This document shows positions 29,235 through 38,065 of a stretch of DNA of 64,000 nt, piece by piece. Numbering within the stretch: position 1 is the first letter of the stretch; the number at the start of each line of letters is the position of its first letter. The translations under genes were made by a program, and so were the position numbers. The stretch comes from Ruminobacter amylophilus. Lineage in GTDB: Bacteria; Pseudomonadota; Gammaproteobacteria; Enterobacterales; Succinivibrionaceae. The notes under the pieces are model-generated. The model saw only the letters and a program-made list of their open reading frames with translations. It ran no database searches and was not told where the DNA came from. The stretch lies in contig NZ_FOXF01000001.1 of assembly GCF_900115655.1 (NCBI RefSeq), positions 83,989-147,988 on the forward strand, in the 5' to 3' direction.

Positions 29235-31697
29235 TTACTTTTTCTTCCCTATGTCAAAAAGAATTGAGGCAACTTCATCATAGGTGTCCACATAGTTGAA
29301 GTTCACTCCTTCCCTTACATAGTCAGGAAGTTCGGCCACATCCTCCCTGTTGGCGTTTGGAACAATCAGATTGCTGATGCCGACGCGCTTGGCGGCGATA
29401 ACCTTTTCCCTGATACCTCCGATGGCCAGGACATTACCGGTAAGAGAAAGCTCTCCGGTCATGGCGAAGTTTACCTTCGGAGCCCTGTTGAGCACCAGAG
29501 ACAGAAGCGCACTGGCCATGGTGATGCCCGCGCTCGGTCCGTCCTTAGGTGTGGCGCCTTCAGGAACATGCAGGTGAATGTTGGCCTTTTCGAAATAATT
29601 GGCAGGCACGTCACTGCACAGACGGGCGAGATTTGACGCCACATAGCTTAAGGCGATCGATGCCGATTCCTTCATGACATTACCGAGATTACCGGTAAGA
29701 CTGAAGCCCTTGGCATAGTGATCCACCAGTCTTGCCTCTACAGGCAGTGTGGCTCCTCCCACAGAGGTCCATGCCAGACCGGTAACAATGCCTACGCCGC
29801 TTAAGGTCTTTTCCCTTGCAAAAGGAGGAACACCCAGATAGCCGCGAACGTCGGAGGCTTTAACCACAATCTTTTCGCTTTCCTTTTCCACCAGTTTTAT
29901 CACACCCTTGCGGATGATTTTGGCAATGCTCTTTTCCAGATTGCGCACGCCGGATTCACGGGCGTACTCATCAATGATTTTACGGACTGCGGTATCCTGG
30001 AATCTTATTTCCCTGTTTCTGATGCCTGATTTTTCAAGAGCCTTGGGTATCAGATGCTTCTTGGCGATTCTGAACTTCTCCTCGGCAAGATACCCTGACA
30101 GGGTTATGGCATCCATACGGTCAAGCAGAGCCGGAGGAATGGTGTCCAGGGAATTGGCTGTACAGATGAACAGGCATTTTGACAGATCAATCTTCACGTC
30201 AAGATAATGATCCCTGAAGCCGCAGTTCTGTTCCGGATCCAGAGTTTCCAGCAGTGCACTGCCGGGATCCCCCTGAGTGCTTATTCCCAGCTTGTCTATT
30301 TCATCCAGCAGAATAACCGGATTCATGGCCTTTGATTCCTTCAGTGCCTGAACCAGCTTGCCAGGAAGAGCGCCGATGTAGGTTCGTCTGTGTCCCTTGA
30401 TTTCCGCTTCATCACGCATGCCGCCGAGACTGAATCTGAAAAACGGTCTGTTGAGTGCTCTGGCGACTGAACGGCCGATTGAGGTTTTACCCACGCCCGG
30501 AGGTCCTACAAGAAGCATTACCGCACCGTTGAATTCCTGTTTGTAGCTGCCTACCGCCAGAAATTCCAGAATTCTTTCCTTCACGTCGTTCAGACCTTCA
30601 TGATCCTCCTCGAGAATCTTTCTTGCGTGTCTGATATTGAAATTATCCTTTACGTAAACTCCCCACGGCACGTCAGTAAGCCAGTTGAGATAATCACGGC
30701 TTACTGCAAATTCAGGACTTTGCGAATCAAGAAGCTTCATGCGGTTGAGTTCCTCATGGAAGCGATCCAGAATCTCCTTAGGCGGATTGAGATTATCCAT
30801 CTTGTCCGTAAGTCTGTTTATTTCAGATGTCTTGTCGTCAACCAGAACCCCTAGTTCCTTCTGAATTTCCTTTAACTGTTCCTTCAGGAAGAAATTACGC
30901 TGCTTGGCGTTAATCTTTTCGGAAACGGTGTTCTTGATGGTTTTTTCAAGCTTGGTGCTGGCAAGTTCCTTCTGAACCAGAGACAGAGACAGTTTCAGTC
31001 GCGGAATAAGATCCACGGTTTCAAGCACCTCAAGAAGTTCGGCTGAGCTTGCCGTGGTGATACTTGCGGCACAGTCGGCAAGAAGAGACGGATCGTTCGG
31101 ATTGAACCTCAGCAGATACTGCTTGAGTTCCTGATAATACAGAGGATTAATCGGAATCATCTCCTGCATGGTGGAAATAATGGCCATGGCATATGCCTTG
31201 ACCTCGATTTCCTCCTTGGCATCTCTCGGCGGAAGCTCATCCTCAGGATATGTTGCATCCCCTTCTATCACCTTACTGTTCTTTACGTGAATGTTATCCA
31301 GTCTGACACGGGTAAGCCCCTGAATCACAATCTGCAGATCCTCACCGATACGTGCCTGCATGATTCTGACCAGACACCCCATTTTGCCGGTCAGGCTGTC
31401 AGCCTTGAATTCCTGTTCAAGTTCACTTTCTGGTCTTACCACGATGGCAAGCACCTTGGATTCGGAATTAACGACCTGACGGATCGTGGCAGCCCACTTG
31501 CTGGCAAGCTGAACCGGAATCAGCTCACTCGGCAGGACAGGTCTGTCATAAACCGGAATAACCGCTACCTTCGCTGGTCTCACCTTGTCGGAAACAACGA
31601 CACTTCCTGAATTCTGTTCAGAATTTTCGGTCTCGTCTTCATGTTCGGTTTCGTTCTCTTTGAGAGAATCGATATCATCATCTTTTTTTCTGGACAT
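29235..31697 (-). CDS. lon: ATP-dependent protease Lon
   Basis: An 820-residue cytosolic AAA+ protease degrading misfolded and regulatory proteins. An N-terminal substrate-binding domain (from about residue 47, VIPVYDRPVLPSELIPV) is followed by the AAA+ module with Walker A GPPGVGKTS. The protease domain carries the S722-K765 dyad (PKDGPSAGIT and GGIREK). The first 45 residues are an extra acidic, low-complexity head not usual in Lon. A heat-shock-type promoter lies 38 bases upstream. Confidence 0.97.
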   Translation of the reverse strand: MSRKKDDDIDSLKENETEHEDETENSEQNSGSVVVSDKVRPAKVAVIPVYDRPVLPSELIPVQLASKWAATIRQVVNSESKVLAIVVRPESELEQEFKADSLTGKMGCLVRIMQARIGEDLQIVIQGLTRVRLDNIHVKNSKVIEGDATYPEDELPPRDAKEEIEVKAYAMAIISTMQEMIPINPLYYQELKQYLLRFNPNDPSLLADCAASITTASSAELLEVLETVDLIPRLKLSLSLVQKELASTKLEKTIKNTVSEKINAKQRNFFLKEQLKEIQKELGVLVDDKTSEINRLTDKMDNLNPPKEILDRFHEELNRMKLLDSQSPEFAVSRDYLNWLTDVPWGVYVKDNFNIRHARKILEEDHEGLNDVKERILEFLAVGSYKQEFNGAVMLLVGPPGVGKTSIGRSVARALNRPFFRFSLGGMRDEAEIKGHRRTYIGALPGKLVQALKESKAMNPVILLDEIDKLGISTQGDPGSALLETLDPEQNCGFRDHYLDVKIDLSKCLFICTANSLDTIPPALLDRMDAITLSGYLAEEKFRIAKKHLIPKALEKSGIRNREIRFQDTAVRKIIDEYARESGVRNLEKSIAKIIRKGVIKLVEKESEKIVVKASDVRGYLGVPPFAREKTLSGVGIVTGLAWTSVGGATLPVEARLVDHYAKGFSLTGNLGNVMKESASIALSYVASNLARLCSDVPANYFEKANIHLHVPEGATPKDGPSAGITMASALLSLVLNRAPKVNFAMTGELSLTGNVLAIGGIREKVIAAKRVGISNLIVPNANREDVAELPDYVREGVNFNYVDTYDEVASILFDIGKKK

Positions 31698-32147
31698 ACG
31701 TACTTTTCCATAAATATAACTACCATGGAATTACGTATGGGCATCTCGATGAAATTTCAAGATACATCACAATTTTTTTGGTAACCGGTATCTGCCTGCG
31801 GTAATGATGAGGAGCACGTCTTTATCATAAGGATGTCTCATTTATGAAAAAATATACGTGTCAACCGGAAGATCCGCTTTCAAACGAGAGATTTCACAGA
31901 GTTTTTTATACGTAACATATAACTTATTATTGTTCAGATTTCAGGTAATATATATAATTCACAACAACGGAATTTCCGACGCCTGCCGAATGCCATGAAT
32001 ACCTTTTGCGGCAGGACAGGAAACCCCGGACTTATTTAGTACAAGAATATCCCGGATAATGAACATAAAACCGATCCCTGAGGATCCGTAAATCAGGATA
32101 TTTAACGACCAACGCATTATTCCACATACAGAAAAAGGAGCTGTAGC
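31698..32147. other. Divergent intergenic region lon / zinc-ribbon protein
   Basis: About 450 bases. The lon side carries the heat-shock promoter (31735-31761). The other side ends in a good Shine-Dalgarno AAGGAG before the ATG at 32148. Nothing else is recognised. Confidence 0.45.
31735..31761 (-). promoter_or_regulatory. Candidate sigma-32 heat-shock promoter of lon
   Basis: On the minus strand: CTTGAAA (complement of 31755-31761), then after a 13-base gap from CTTGAA comes GCCCATAC. This fits the sigma-32 pattern CTTGAA-N13/15-CCCCATNT with one base off. It is placed so that transcription would start about 30-35 bases before lon, which is a known heat-shock gene. Confidence 0.7.
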
Positions 32148-33350
32148 ATGAAATGTCCTTTCTGCAAATCTGAAATCAATGATAATTCCAGATTCTGTCC
32201 GAACTGCGGCAAGAACCTTCCTCACAACAGACAGAACACAGACAACAATCAGCAGGATTCCGGTTTTTCCGGTACTGCAGAAAACAGCGGTAATCAGTCA
32301 GTAACAGCAGAAAACCCGCAGATCAATCAGGAGCCTGTTTATTCCGACAGATTCAGTCAGGGAGACGCTCAGTTCAGTCAGAACAGTTATCAGTTCAGTC
32401 AGAACAACACCAATCCTCAGCTTAACGAGGCTCTCAATGGAATAAACACCATGAACGTGATGCAGATTATCTGCCTGATATCAATGTTCCTTCCGTTTGT
32501 GAATGTTCTTAGCCAGATCCTGCTTCTCGTCATCATCATCATGTCTTTCGGGCTGACATCAAAAGTAAGCAATGCATTCCGCAAATTCAACTATGAGCAG
32601 TATGCAAGGATATCAGACGGTATTAAAACAAAGTGTGCAGTTATTCTCGTATCCTCAGTGCTTTCAATAGTTGCAGTTTTTGTAGCGTCTGCAGGAATTG
32701 GAGCGGAATCCACTGCCGTGACTGTATCAGGAATTCTAATCGCGGTTGTAGCTGCACTTACATCAGCAATGCTCCAGATATACTGCTTCTGCCGTCTCTA
32801 TACCGTAAAGAACGCTCTGGAATCAATCGCCTTGAATCAGGAACTGCCGCAGAAGCCAAGCTCCGGAACTGTTATCTGGGTATGTGTTATAGCGGTTATT
32901 TTCTTCCTTATGATTGTCATCGGAGGAATACTTGCCGCTATCGCACTGCCTGCATATGCAAGCTACATGAAGAGAGCTAGATTTACCGAAGTAACTACGA
33001 TTGTTGACGCTGTTAAACGACAGGCTGAACTCTGTGCCTTCGAGTTCGACTATACAAATCTTGAAGGAAACTGTGACAATACCAGACAGGCTGCCGAAGG
33101 CTCAGGCTGGGCACTGTATTCTCCACATGATTATGCAACAAAATACGTTGAATCAGTTGAGGTCGTTTCCTTAAATGCTGAACGCGCAAGATCAGGTAAA
33201 CCTGAAATACATATCACTGCCACTACAACCCGTTCAGGTTTCGGAGGCAGAAAATCAGGGATCTCAGTAGTCGGCAAAGTTGTCAACAAAGACATCGACT
33301 GGTCAGTAGATTATTCCAATTCTCCGTGCAAAACGGATAAGCTCTGCTAA
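32148..33350 (+). CDS. Zinc-ribbon membrane protein with a type IV pilin-like C-terminal segment
   Basis: 400 residues. A double-CxxC zinc ribbon (C3, C6, C17, C20) is followed by a Q/N/S-rich linker to about residue 100. Three hydrophobic helices span about 104-135, 163-185 and 192-215. Residues 243-280 (LMIVIGGILAAIALPAYASYMKRARFTEV within it) closely match the N-terminal helix of type IV pilins, and the remaining 120 residues have the pilin-like mix with cysteine pairs (C296/C309, C394/C400). The G-F-T-L-I-E prepilin cleavage site is absent, so it cannot be processed as a normal pilin. AAGGAG precedes the ATG. Single-gene unit; function unknown. Confidence 0.8.
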   Translation: MKCPFCKSEINDNSRFCPNCGKNLPHNRQNTDNNQQDSGFSGTAENSGNQSVTAENPQINQEPVYSDRFSQGDAQFSQNSYQFSQNNTNPQLNEALNGINTMNVMQIICLISMFLPFVNVLSQILLLVIIIMSFGLTSKVSNAFRKFNYEQYARISDGIKTKCAVILVSSVLSIVAVFVASAGIGAESTAVTVSGILIAVVAALTSAMLQIYCFCRLYTVKNALESIALNQELPQKPSSGTVIWVCVIAVIFFLMIVIGGILAAIALPAYASYMKRARFTEVTTIVDAVKRQAELCAFEFDYTNLEGNCDNTRQAAEGSGWALYSPHDYATKYVESVEVVSLNAERARSGKPEIHITATTTRSGFGGRKSGISVVGKVVNKDIDWSVDYSNSPCKTDKLC

Positions 33351-33415
33351 TCTGCCTATAAACAAGTGCCGTTTTTCAGAATGACACTGTTCTGAAAGTC
33401 TGCATGACTGTCCTG

Positions 33416-33470
33416 AAAAGGAGCTTCAGTATCGTTAAAGTCTTATCACGATTACTTGAAGCTCCTTTTT
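33416..33470 (+). terminator. Terminator after the zinc-ribbon protein
   Basis: AAAAGGAGCTTCA pairs with TGAAGCTCCTTTT, continued by ATCGT/ACGAT past a small bulge, with a T5 run then ATTTTT after it. Strong. Confidence 0.9.
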
Positions 33471-33614
33471 ATTTTTCTGCAGAATTTACCGTAATCTGCA
33501 GTCATTGAATCAGCATCTTCCGATAATCACGATCAGCGTATCCGAAAGTCATATAAGGATTCCGACAGACCGTTTGTCTTTAACGGATGCAGATATTTTG
33601 TATCCAGTTTCATA

Positions 33615-33644
33615 TTGACAAAAAATTATAAACAACCTTAAAAT
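33615..33644 (+). promoter_or_regulatory. Promoter of the sulfite reductase unit
   Basis: TTGACA (33615-33620), an 18-base spacer and TAAAAT (33639-33644). Start of transcription would fall near 33651, giving a leader of roughly 430 bases. The same TTGACA/TAAAAT pair occurs before sbp. Confidence 0.65.
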
Positions 33645-33645
33645 A

Positions 33646-33667
33646 TACTAAACTGATTGGTTTTATA
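33646..33667 (+). promoter_or_regulatory. Candidate sulfur-regulon operator, copy 1
   Basis: TACTAAACTGATTGGTT plus TTATA. It matches the element before sbp (42249-42270) at 19 of 22 positions, all three differences being A/T swaps. It overlaps the expected transcription start, as a repressor site would. Core AAC-N6-GTT symmetry is visible. An Rrf2-type (IscR/CymR-like) regulator is one possibility; no regulator gene is in the window. Confidence 0.6.
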
Positions 33668-34079
33668 GGTATAATTTTTTCAACGCTCTGCAGAAGCCCC
33701 ATCCTCATTCAAAAAAACTTCTGCGGAAAGCTTGAGCCGAAGCTGAAATGACGCCGGAAAACGAGGCTGCGGACACGACAATCAGTGCATGCTGTCGAGA
33801 TAAATCACCATCTTCCCCCAGTGTCGCTGAGCCCCCCGGGGGAAGATGTTTCCACAGTCGCACAGAATACCGTTTCGTACCGTTTTTACACGTCATATGA
33901 ATTCAGCAGAATCAGTATATGTCGTATTTTACTGTTTCCGCCGAATCATCACTCTGTCCCGAATAACAAAAACAACAACAATTACAGCTAAACAGAATTA
34001 CTGACAGGATGGCATAAGATTTTACCATTTAACGGAGAATATCAGACCTTACCGGAACTACACATCAGGAGATATTTAA
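33668..34079. other. Long 5' leader of the sulfite reductase transcript
   Basis: About 410 bases with two hairpins: GCAGAAG/CTTCTGC (33690-33724) and the 11-bp inverted repeat at 33809-33848. No open frame has coding character. No known riboswitch was recognised. The length and structure suggest leader-mediated control. Confidence 0.45.
33809..33848 (+). repeat. 11-bp perfect inverted repeat in the leader
   Basis: CATCTTCCCCC (33809-33819) and its exact complement (33838-33848) around an 18-base loop. The right arm can instead pair with the loop as CCCCC/GGGGG (33832-33842), giving two exclusive folds. No U-tract follows. Confidence 0.55.
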
Positions 34080-34949
34080 ATGGCAAAGGGTGTTAACTAC
34101 GCCTTACTTAAAAAAGGCGGATTCATGCGACAGAAGCAGAAAGGCTACTTTTCTCTGCGTCTGCAGGTGGTGGGAGGAAATCTTACCGCCGAAAACATAA
34201 GAACGGTATCCGAAGTAGCGGAACAGTACGGTCACGGCTACGTGCACATGACCAGCCGTCAGGGTATTGAAATTCCATTCATTTACGTAGACGACATCGA
34301 GGAAGTAAAAGACAAACTTGCCGCGGGCGGAGTTCATCCCGGGGTATGCGGCCCGCGCGTAAGAACCGTCACGGCATGTCAGGGTAACGCAGTCTGTCCG
34401 AGCGGATGTATCGACACATCCACCCTAGCAAGAGAACTCAGTGAAAGATATTTCGGCAGAGAGCTTCCCCATAAATTCAAGTTCGGTGTTACCGGCTGCG
34501 TAAACAACTGCCTCAAGGCTGAAGAAAACGACTTCGGCGTAAAGGGCGGCATGATTGTTTCATTTGACAGGGAAAAATGCATCAACTGCAAGGTATGTAC
34601 AAAGGCATGCCGTGAAGGAGCCCTCTCCTTCAGTGAAGAGGAGAAAATCACCAAGCAGGAGTCTCTGTGCAACAACTGCGGCAGATGCGTAAAGTCCTGT
34701 CCTGCCGAGGCCTGGACCGGCGAACCTGGATACATTGTTTCCTTCGGCGGTCTGTTCGGCAACAGAATCTTCCGAGGTGAAAACCTGCTTCCGATTATCA
34801 GGGACAAGGAAACACTGTTCAGAATTGCCGACGCCACCATTGACTACTTTGCAACTCATGCAAAACCGAGCGAACGCTTCAGAACGACTCTGGAAAGACT
34901 CGGCATAGATGAATTCAAAAAGGTTATTGAGGAGGCTTACAATGGCTGA
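34080..34949 (+). CDS. Small siroheme sulfite reductase with ferredoxin domain
   Basis: A 289-residue protein reducing sulfite (or possibly nitrite). The nitrite/sulfite reductase ferredoxin-like half-domain is at the N-terminus. The siroheme/4Fe-4S ligands are C100-x5-C106 and C140-x3-C144 (GVTGCVNNCLKAEENDFG). A double 4Fe-4S ferredoxin insert holds C167, C170, C173, C177 and C197, C200, C203, C207. This is the small AsrC/dSiR-like type of anaerobes, not CysI of E. coli. It is co-transcribed with a TusA-like protein and followed by siroheme synthesis genes, which fits sulfite as substrate. Confidence 0.88.
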   Translation: MAKGVNYALLKKGGFMRQKQKGYFSLRLQVVGGNLTAENIRTVSEVAEQYGHGYVHMTSRQGIEIPFIYVDDIEEVKDKLAAGGVHPGVCGPRVRTVTACQGNAVCPSGCIDTSTLARELSERYFGRELPHKFKFGVTGCVNNCLKAEENDFGVKGGMIVSFDREKCINCKVCTKACREGALSFSEEEKITKQESLCNNCGRCVKSCPAEAWTGEPGYIVSFGGLFGNRIFRGENLLPIIRDKETLFRIADATIDYFATHAKPSERFRTTLERLGIDEFKKVIEEAYNG

Positions 34950-35187
34950 TATACATGCTGATCACGATCTCGACATAACCGATGTTGTCTGTCCGAACAC
35001 TTTCGTCAAGGCCAAAGTGGTTCTCGAAGAACTTGATGACGGGGAAATTCTGGCAATCCGTATGAATGACGGAGAACCTGTTCAGAACGTACCGCGCTCC
35101 ATTAAGGATGACGGCCACAAAATACTCGGTCTGAACGATAACGGTGACGGTACCTATACCCTCTATGTAAGGAAGGTAGAGGAATAG
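34942..35187 (+). CDS. TusA-like sulfur-carrier protein
   Basis: 81 residues starting MADIHADHDLDITD; GAGGAGG six bases before the ATG fixes the start and overlaps the end of the sulfite reductase gene by 8 bases. It has the TusA/SirA fold pattern with the single cysteine in VVCPNTFVKAK. The usual motif is C-P-x-P; here the second proline is T-F. Such proteins paired with sulfite reductases probably carry or accept the sulfur. The match to the family is good; the partner role is inferred from the overlap. Confidence 0.82.
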   Translation: MADIHADHDLDITDVVCPNTFVKAKVVLEELDDGEILAIRMNDGEPVQNVPRSIKDDGHKILGLNDNGDGTYTLYVRKVEE

Positions 35188-35201
35188 TCCCCTGATACAG
35201 A

Positions 35202-35233
35202 CGGAAATTCCGGTTTAGCGGCTGGAATTTCCG
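35202..35233 (+). repeat. 10-bp inverted repeat after the TusA-like gene
   Basis: CGGAAATTCC (35202-35211) pairs exactly with 35224-35233. It lacks a U-tract, so more likely a processing or partial-stop hairpin between the sulfite reductase pair and hemA. A TATAAT at 35278-35283 hints at a second promoter for hemA. Confidence 0.5.
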
Positions 35234-35368
35234 GATGAAAAAAGTCAACAGAAAAAGTAATTGCAGAAAGATAATAGTATAATAAGCAGTCAGCTGATGG
35301 CATGAACAGCGCCATGTTCATGAAATCAGCCGGACATTTTTTCCGACAGCCAGAGCCCATTTAAATTT

Positions 35369-36562
35369 ATGAACACCCTACCAGTATACTGCTTCGGCAT
35401 TTCATACAGAACGGCAGATGAACGGATCCGCAGCAGGATTTCCGTTGCTCCGGCAGATATTCCCGAGCTGGTAAAAAAATTTACCGGGGAAACCGAAATT
35501 GACGGTGCCGTAGTGCTGTCGACCTGTAACAGAACAGAAATTTATTTCACGGACAGGGAACCTGAATCCGTTTCCGGTGAAAGCGAAAAGAATGAAAGAA
35601 TTCAGAACATCTTCAGCAGACTTGACTCCATACTCTGCGGCTTCACCAATACGGACATTCACGAAATGCGACGTTACCTGAGATACTATTCAGGCATCAG
35701 CGCCGTTGAACATCTTCTGAAGGTTGCCACCAGTCTTGATTCCCTGAATCTCGGGGAAAATGAAATCCTCGGTCAGCTGAACAGAGCCTACGCTCTGGCT
35801 CACAATGCGGGCTTTACAGATTTCTACCTGAATCAGATGTTTCAGCAGGCTCAGCACTATGCAAAGAAAATCAGGGAAAGAGCGGGATTCGGCAATACCG
35901 CCGTATCCTACAGCACTCTGGTGTGCAATGAAATCAGCTCCTTCATTTCCGCGACCGGCATTACCTCACCGGACATCATGCTGATAGGAGCCACCGGACA
36001 GCTCGGCTCAACCATTCTTAAAACTCTGAAAAACAGAAATTTCGGAGAAATAACGGTGACATCTAGAAATCATCAGGATTCCGGTGAACAGTTGTGCGGA
36101 AACGAAAAGACCATACCCTACGGCGAACGCTACGGACATCTTAGAACCACCGACGTGCTGATAAGCGTTACCTCATCACCGCATTACACCGTTACCTACA
36201 ATGAATGCCTTCGGGAACTGGCCTCCGGAAAACCGTACCTGTTCATAGATCTGTGCGTGCCGCGCGACATTGATCCGGATCTGGGTAAAACAGACGGACT
36301 GACACTGCGTGATTTTTCATATTTTGCCGAAATCATCGAGAAGCACCGCAGACTGAGATCCTCAAAAGCAGTTGAGGTTGCCGGCGATGTCAGAACCGGA
36401 GCCATGAAAATACATAACTACATATCGGAAAAAATCAGAAGAAGAAAATCCGGACGGATTGCCTCGGCATACGTTATGGAAAACAGATGCGGTTCTCATG
36501 CCTCAGTACTGAACGGTCATACAGGTTCATCATTCACCGGCCAGCAGCAGACAGAGGTGTAG
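35369..36562 (+). CDS. hemA: Glutamyl-tRNA reductase
   Basis: A 397-residue NADPH-dependent enzyme starting the C5 route to tetrapyrroles. The catalytic cysteine C53 lies in LSTCNRTEIY; the NADPH-binding part shows LIGATGQLGSTIL and the C-terminal dimerisation helices are present. The nucleotide motif GATGQLG differs from the common GAGEMG. First of six tetrapyrrole genes here, whose likely end product is siroheme for the sulfite reductase just upstream. Confidence 0.95.
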   Translation: MNTLPVYCFGISYRTADERIRSRISVAPADIPELVKKFTGETEIDGAVVLSTCNRTEIYFTDREPESVSGESEKNERIQNIFSRLDSILCGFTNTDIHEMRRYLRYYSGISAVEHLLKVATSLDSLNLGENEILGQLNRAYALAHNAGFTDFYLNQMFQQAQHYAKKIRERAGFGNTAVSYSTLVCNEISSFISATGITSPDIMLIGATGQLGSTILKTLKNRNFGEITVTSRNHQDSGEQLCGNEKTIPYGERYGHLRTTDVLISVTSSPHYTVTYNECLRELASGKPYLFIDLCVPRDIDPDLGKTDGLTLRDFSYFAEIIEKHRRLRSSKAVEVAGDVRTGAMKIHNYISEKIRRRKSGRIASAYVMENRCGSHASVLNGHTGSSFTGQQQTEV

Positions 36563-36563
36563 A

Positions 36564-37142
36564 ATGCCCTTTTTTCCCATATTCATAAATCTCGACGGAT
36601 ACAGAATCCTTATTGTGGGAGGAGGCCATGTTGCCTGCAGAAAGGCGCAGCAGCTTGCCGAATATACCCGAAACATTACCGCGGTCTCCCCCGTGTTCAC
36701 CGGGGATTTTCAGAAGCTTAAAGATCGGATATCCCTGAAACAGAGAGCCTTCTCTTACGACGATCTCCTGAATGCCGATCTGGTGATAGCGGCAACCGAT
36801 GACGGAGAACTTAACAGCGGAATCTATCGCAGATGTCATGAATCAGGCATACCCGTGAACGTGGTGGACTGTCCTGAAAACTGTGATTTCTACTTTCCTG
36901 CCCTGGTGAAAAGAGACGACCTGGTTATAGGGATAACCTCTTCAGGCAGCGCTCCGGGAGTCTCCGGTACCCTCAGAAAAATACTTGATGACAGACTGCC
37001 GCGTCATGCGGGAGAATTACTGTCGGAAATAGGAAAACTCAGAAAGAAAATTCTTGCCGAAGGCGGAAGACCGGCGGAAAATCAGGAATACAGCGCTCTC
37101 ATCGAGCATTTTGCAGAAGAAATTGAAGGTGTTTTCAAGTGA
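36564..37142 (+). CDS. Precorrin-2 dehydrogenase / sirohydrochlorin ferrochelatase
   Basis: A 192-residue protein like the N-terminal half of CysG and yeast Met8p. It oxidises precorrin-2 and inserts iron to give siroheme. Rossmann start PIFINLDGYRILIVGGGHVACRKAQQL; the ASGSAPG-type segment reads SSGSAPGVSGTLR. Stand-alone form (the methyltransferase is encoded separately at 38062), as in clostridia. It starts one base after hemA and overlaps hemC by four bases. Confidence 0.92.
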   Translation: MPFFPIFINLDGYRILIVGGGHVACRKAQQLAEYTRNITAVSPVFTGDFQKLKDRISLKQRAFSYDDLLNADLVIAATDDGELNSGIYRRCHESGIPVNVVDCPENCDFYFPALVKRDDLVIGITSSGSAPGVSGTLRKILDDRLPRHAGELLSEIGKLRKKILAEGGRPAENQEYSALIEHFAEEIEGVFK

Positions 37143-38065
37143 CGGAAATAAAAATCGGCACCAGGGGCAGCAGACTTGCCCTTATCCAGACGGAAATGGT
37201 AATCAGACGTCTGCAGCAGGAACTGTCAGCAGGTTCTGACCTTTCATTTCATCCCGTAACCTTCACCACTAGAGGAGAAATATTCGGCAGTGTCCCTCTC
37301 AGTTCCATAGGCGGACGAGGTGTTTTTTCCGGAGAAATTGAAGAGGCACTGGTTGCAAGGAAAGTTGATCTGGCCGTGCACAGCGCCAAGGATCTACCTT
37401 CCGAAGTGCATCCTGACACCGTACTTCTGGCCGTTATTCCGAGAGAGGATCCCTCAGACGTTCTCATCATGCCGAAGGATCGGGACAGCGACATTCCTGA
37501 AATCATCGGTACCGGAAGTCCCCGCAGGGAATTTCTCATAAAGAAAATATATCCGGAAGCCGAGTGCAGACTCCTTCGAGGCAACGTGCCCACCAGACTG
37601 GAAAAGCTCCGCAGCGGCGAATATGACGCCATAATTCTCGCCGAAGCCGGAATAAAAAGACTCGGTCTTGACCGTGAGGAATGTTTTGACTACATAAAAC
37701 TTCCACCGGATTCATTCATACCGGCCGGAGGTCAGGGAATCATCGCCCTGCAGGTTCGAAGGGATCACAGGCTGTTCACCTTCCTCGAAAAACTGGTTCA
37801 CCGCAGAACCCAGACGGCACTTGATGCCGAAAGACTGGTACTCCGGAAAATCAGTGCCGGCTGTCATGAAGCCGCCGGAGTCTATGCCTTCAGCCCCGAC
37901 ACACCTGCGGAAAACAGCGATAAGCTCATGATTAAGTACTTTCTGTTCCGCGACGGCAGACTGTTCTCTGACAGTATCTCAGGCGATCCGGAAAGATACG
38001 CGGATCTTGCTGACAGTCTTCTCAAATCATATTCCGATACCACGTCCCCGGAGGAAAGAACATGA
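37139..38065 (+). CDS. hemC: Hydroxymethylbilane synthase
   Basis: A 308-residue porphobilinogen deaminase, starting with GTG at 37139 overlapping the previous stop. KIGTRGSRLALIQTE at the N-terminus, AVHSAKDLPSE with the catalytic aspartate, and the dipyrromethane-attachment cysteine in ISAGCHEAAG (GC). Its stop overlaps the start of the next gene by four bases, so tight coupling. Confidence 0.96.
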   Translation: MTEIKIGTRGSRLALIQTEMVIRRLQQELSAGSDLSFHPVTFTTRGEIFGSVPLSSIGGRGVFSGEIEEALVARKVDLAVHSAKDLPSEVHPDTVLLAVIPREDPSDVLIMPKDRDSDIPEIIGTGSPRREFLIKKIYPEAECRLLRGNVPTRLEKLRSGEYDAIILAEAGIKRLGLDREECFDYIKLPPDSFIPAGGQGIIALQVRRDHRLFTFLEKLVHRRTQTALDAERLVLRKISAGCHEAAGVYAFSPDTPAENSDKLMIKYFLFRDGRLFSDSISGDPERYADLADSLLKSYSDTTSPEERT

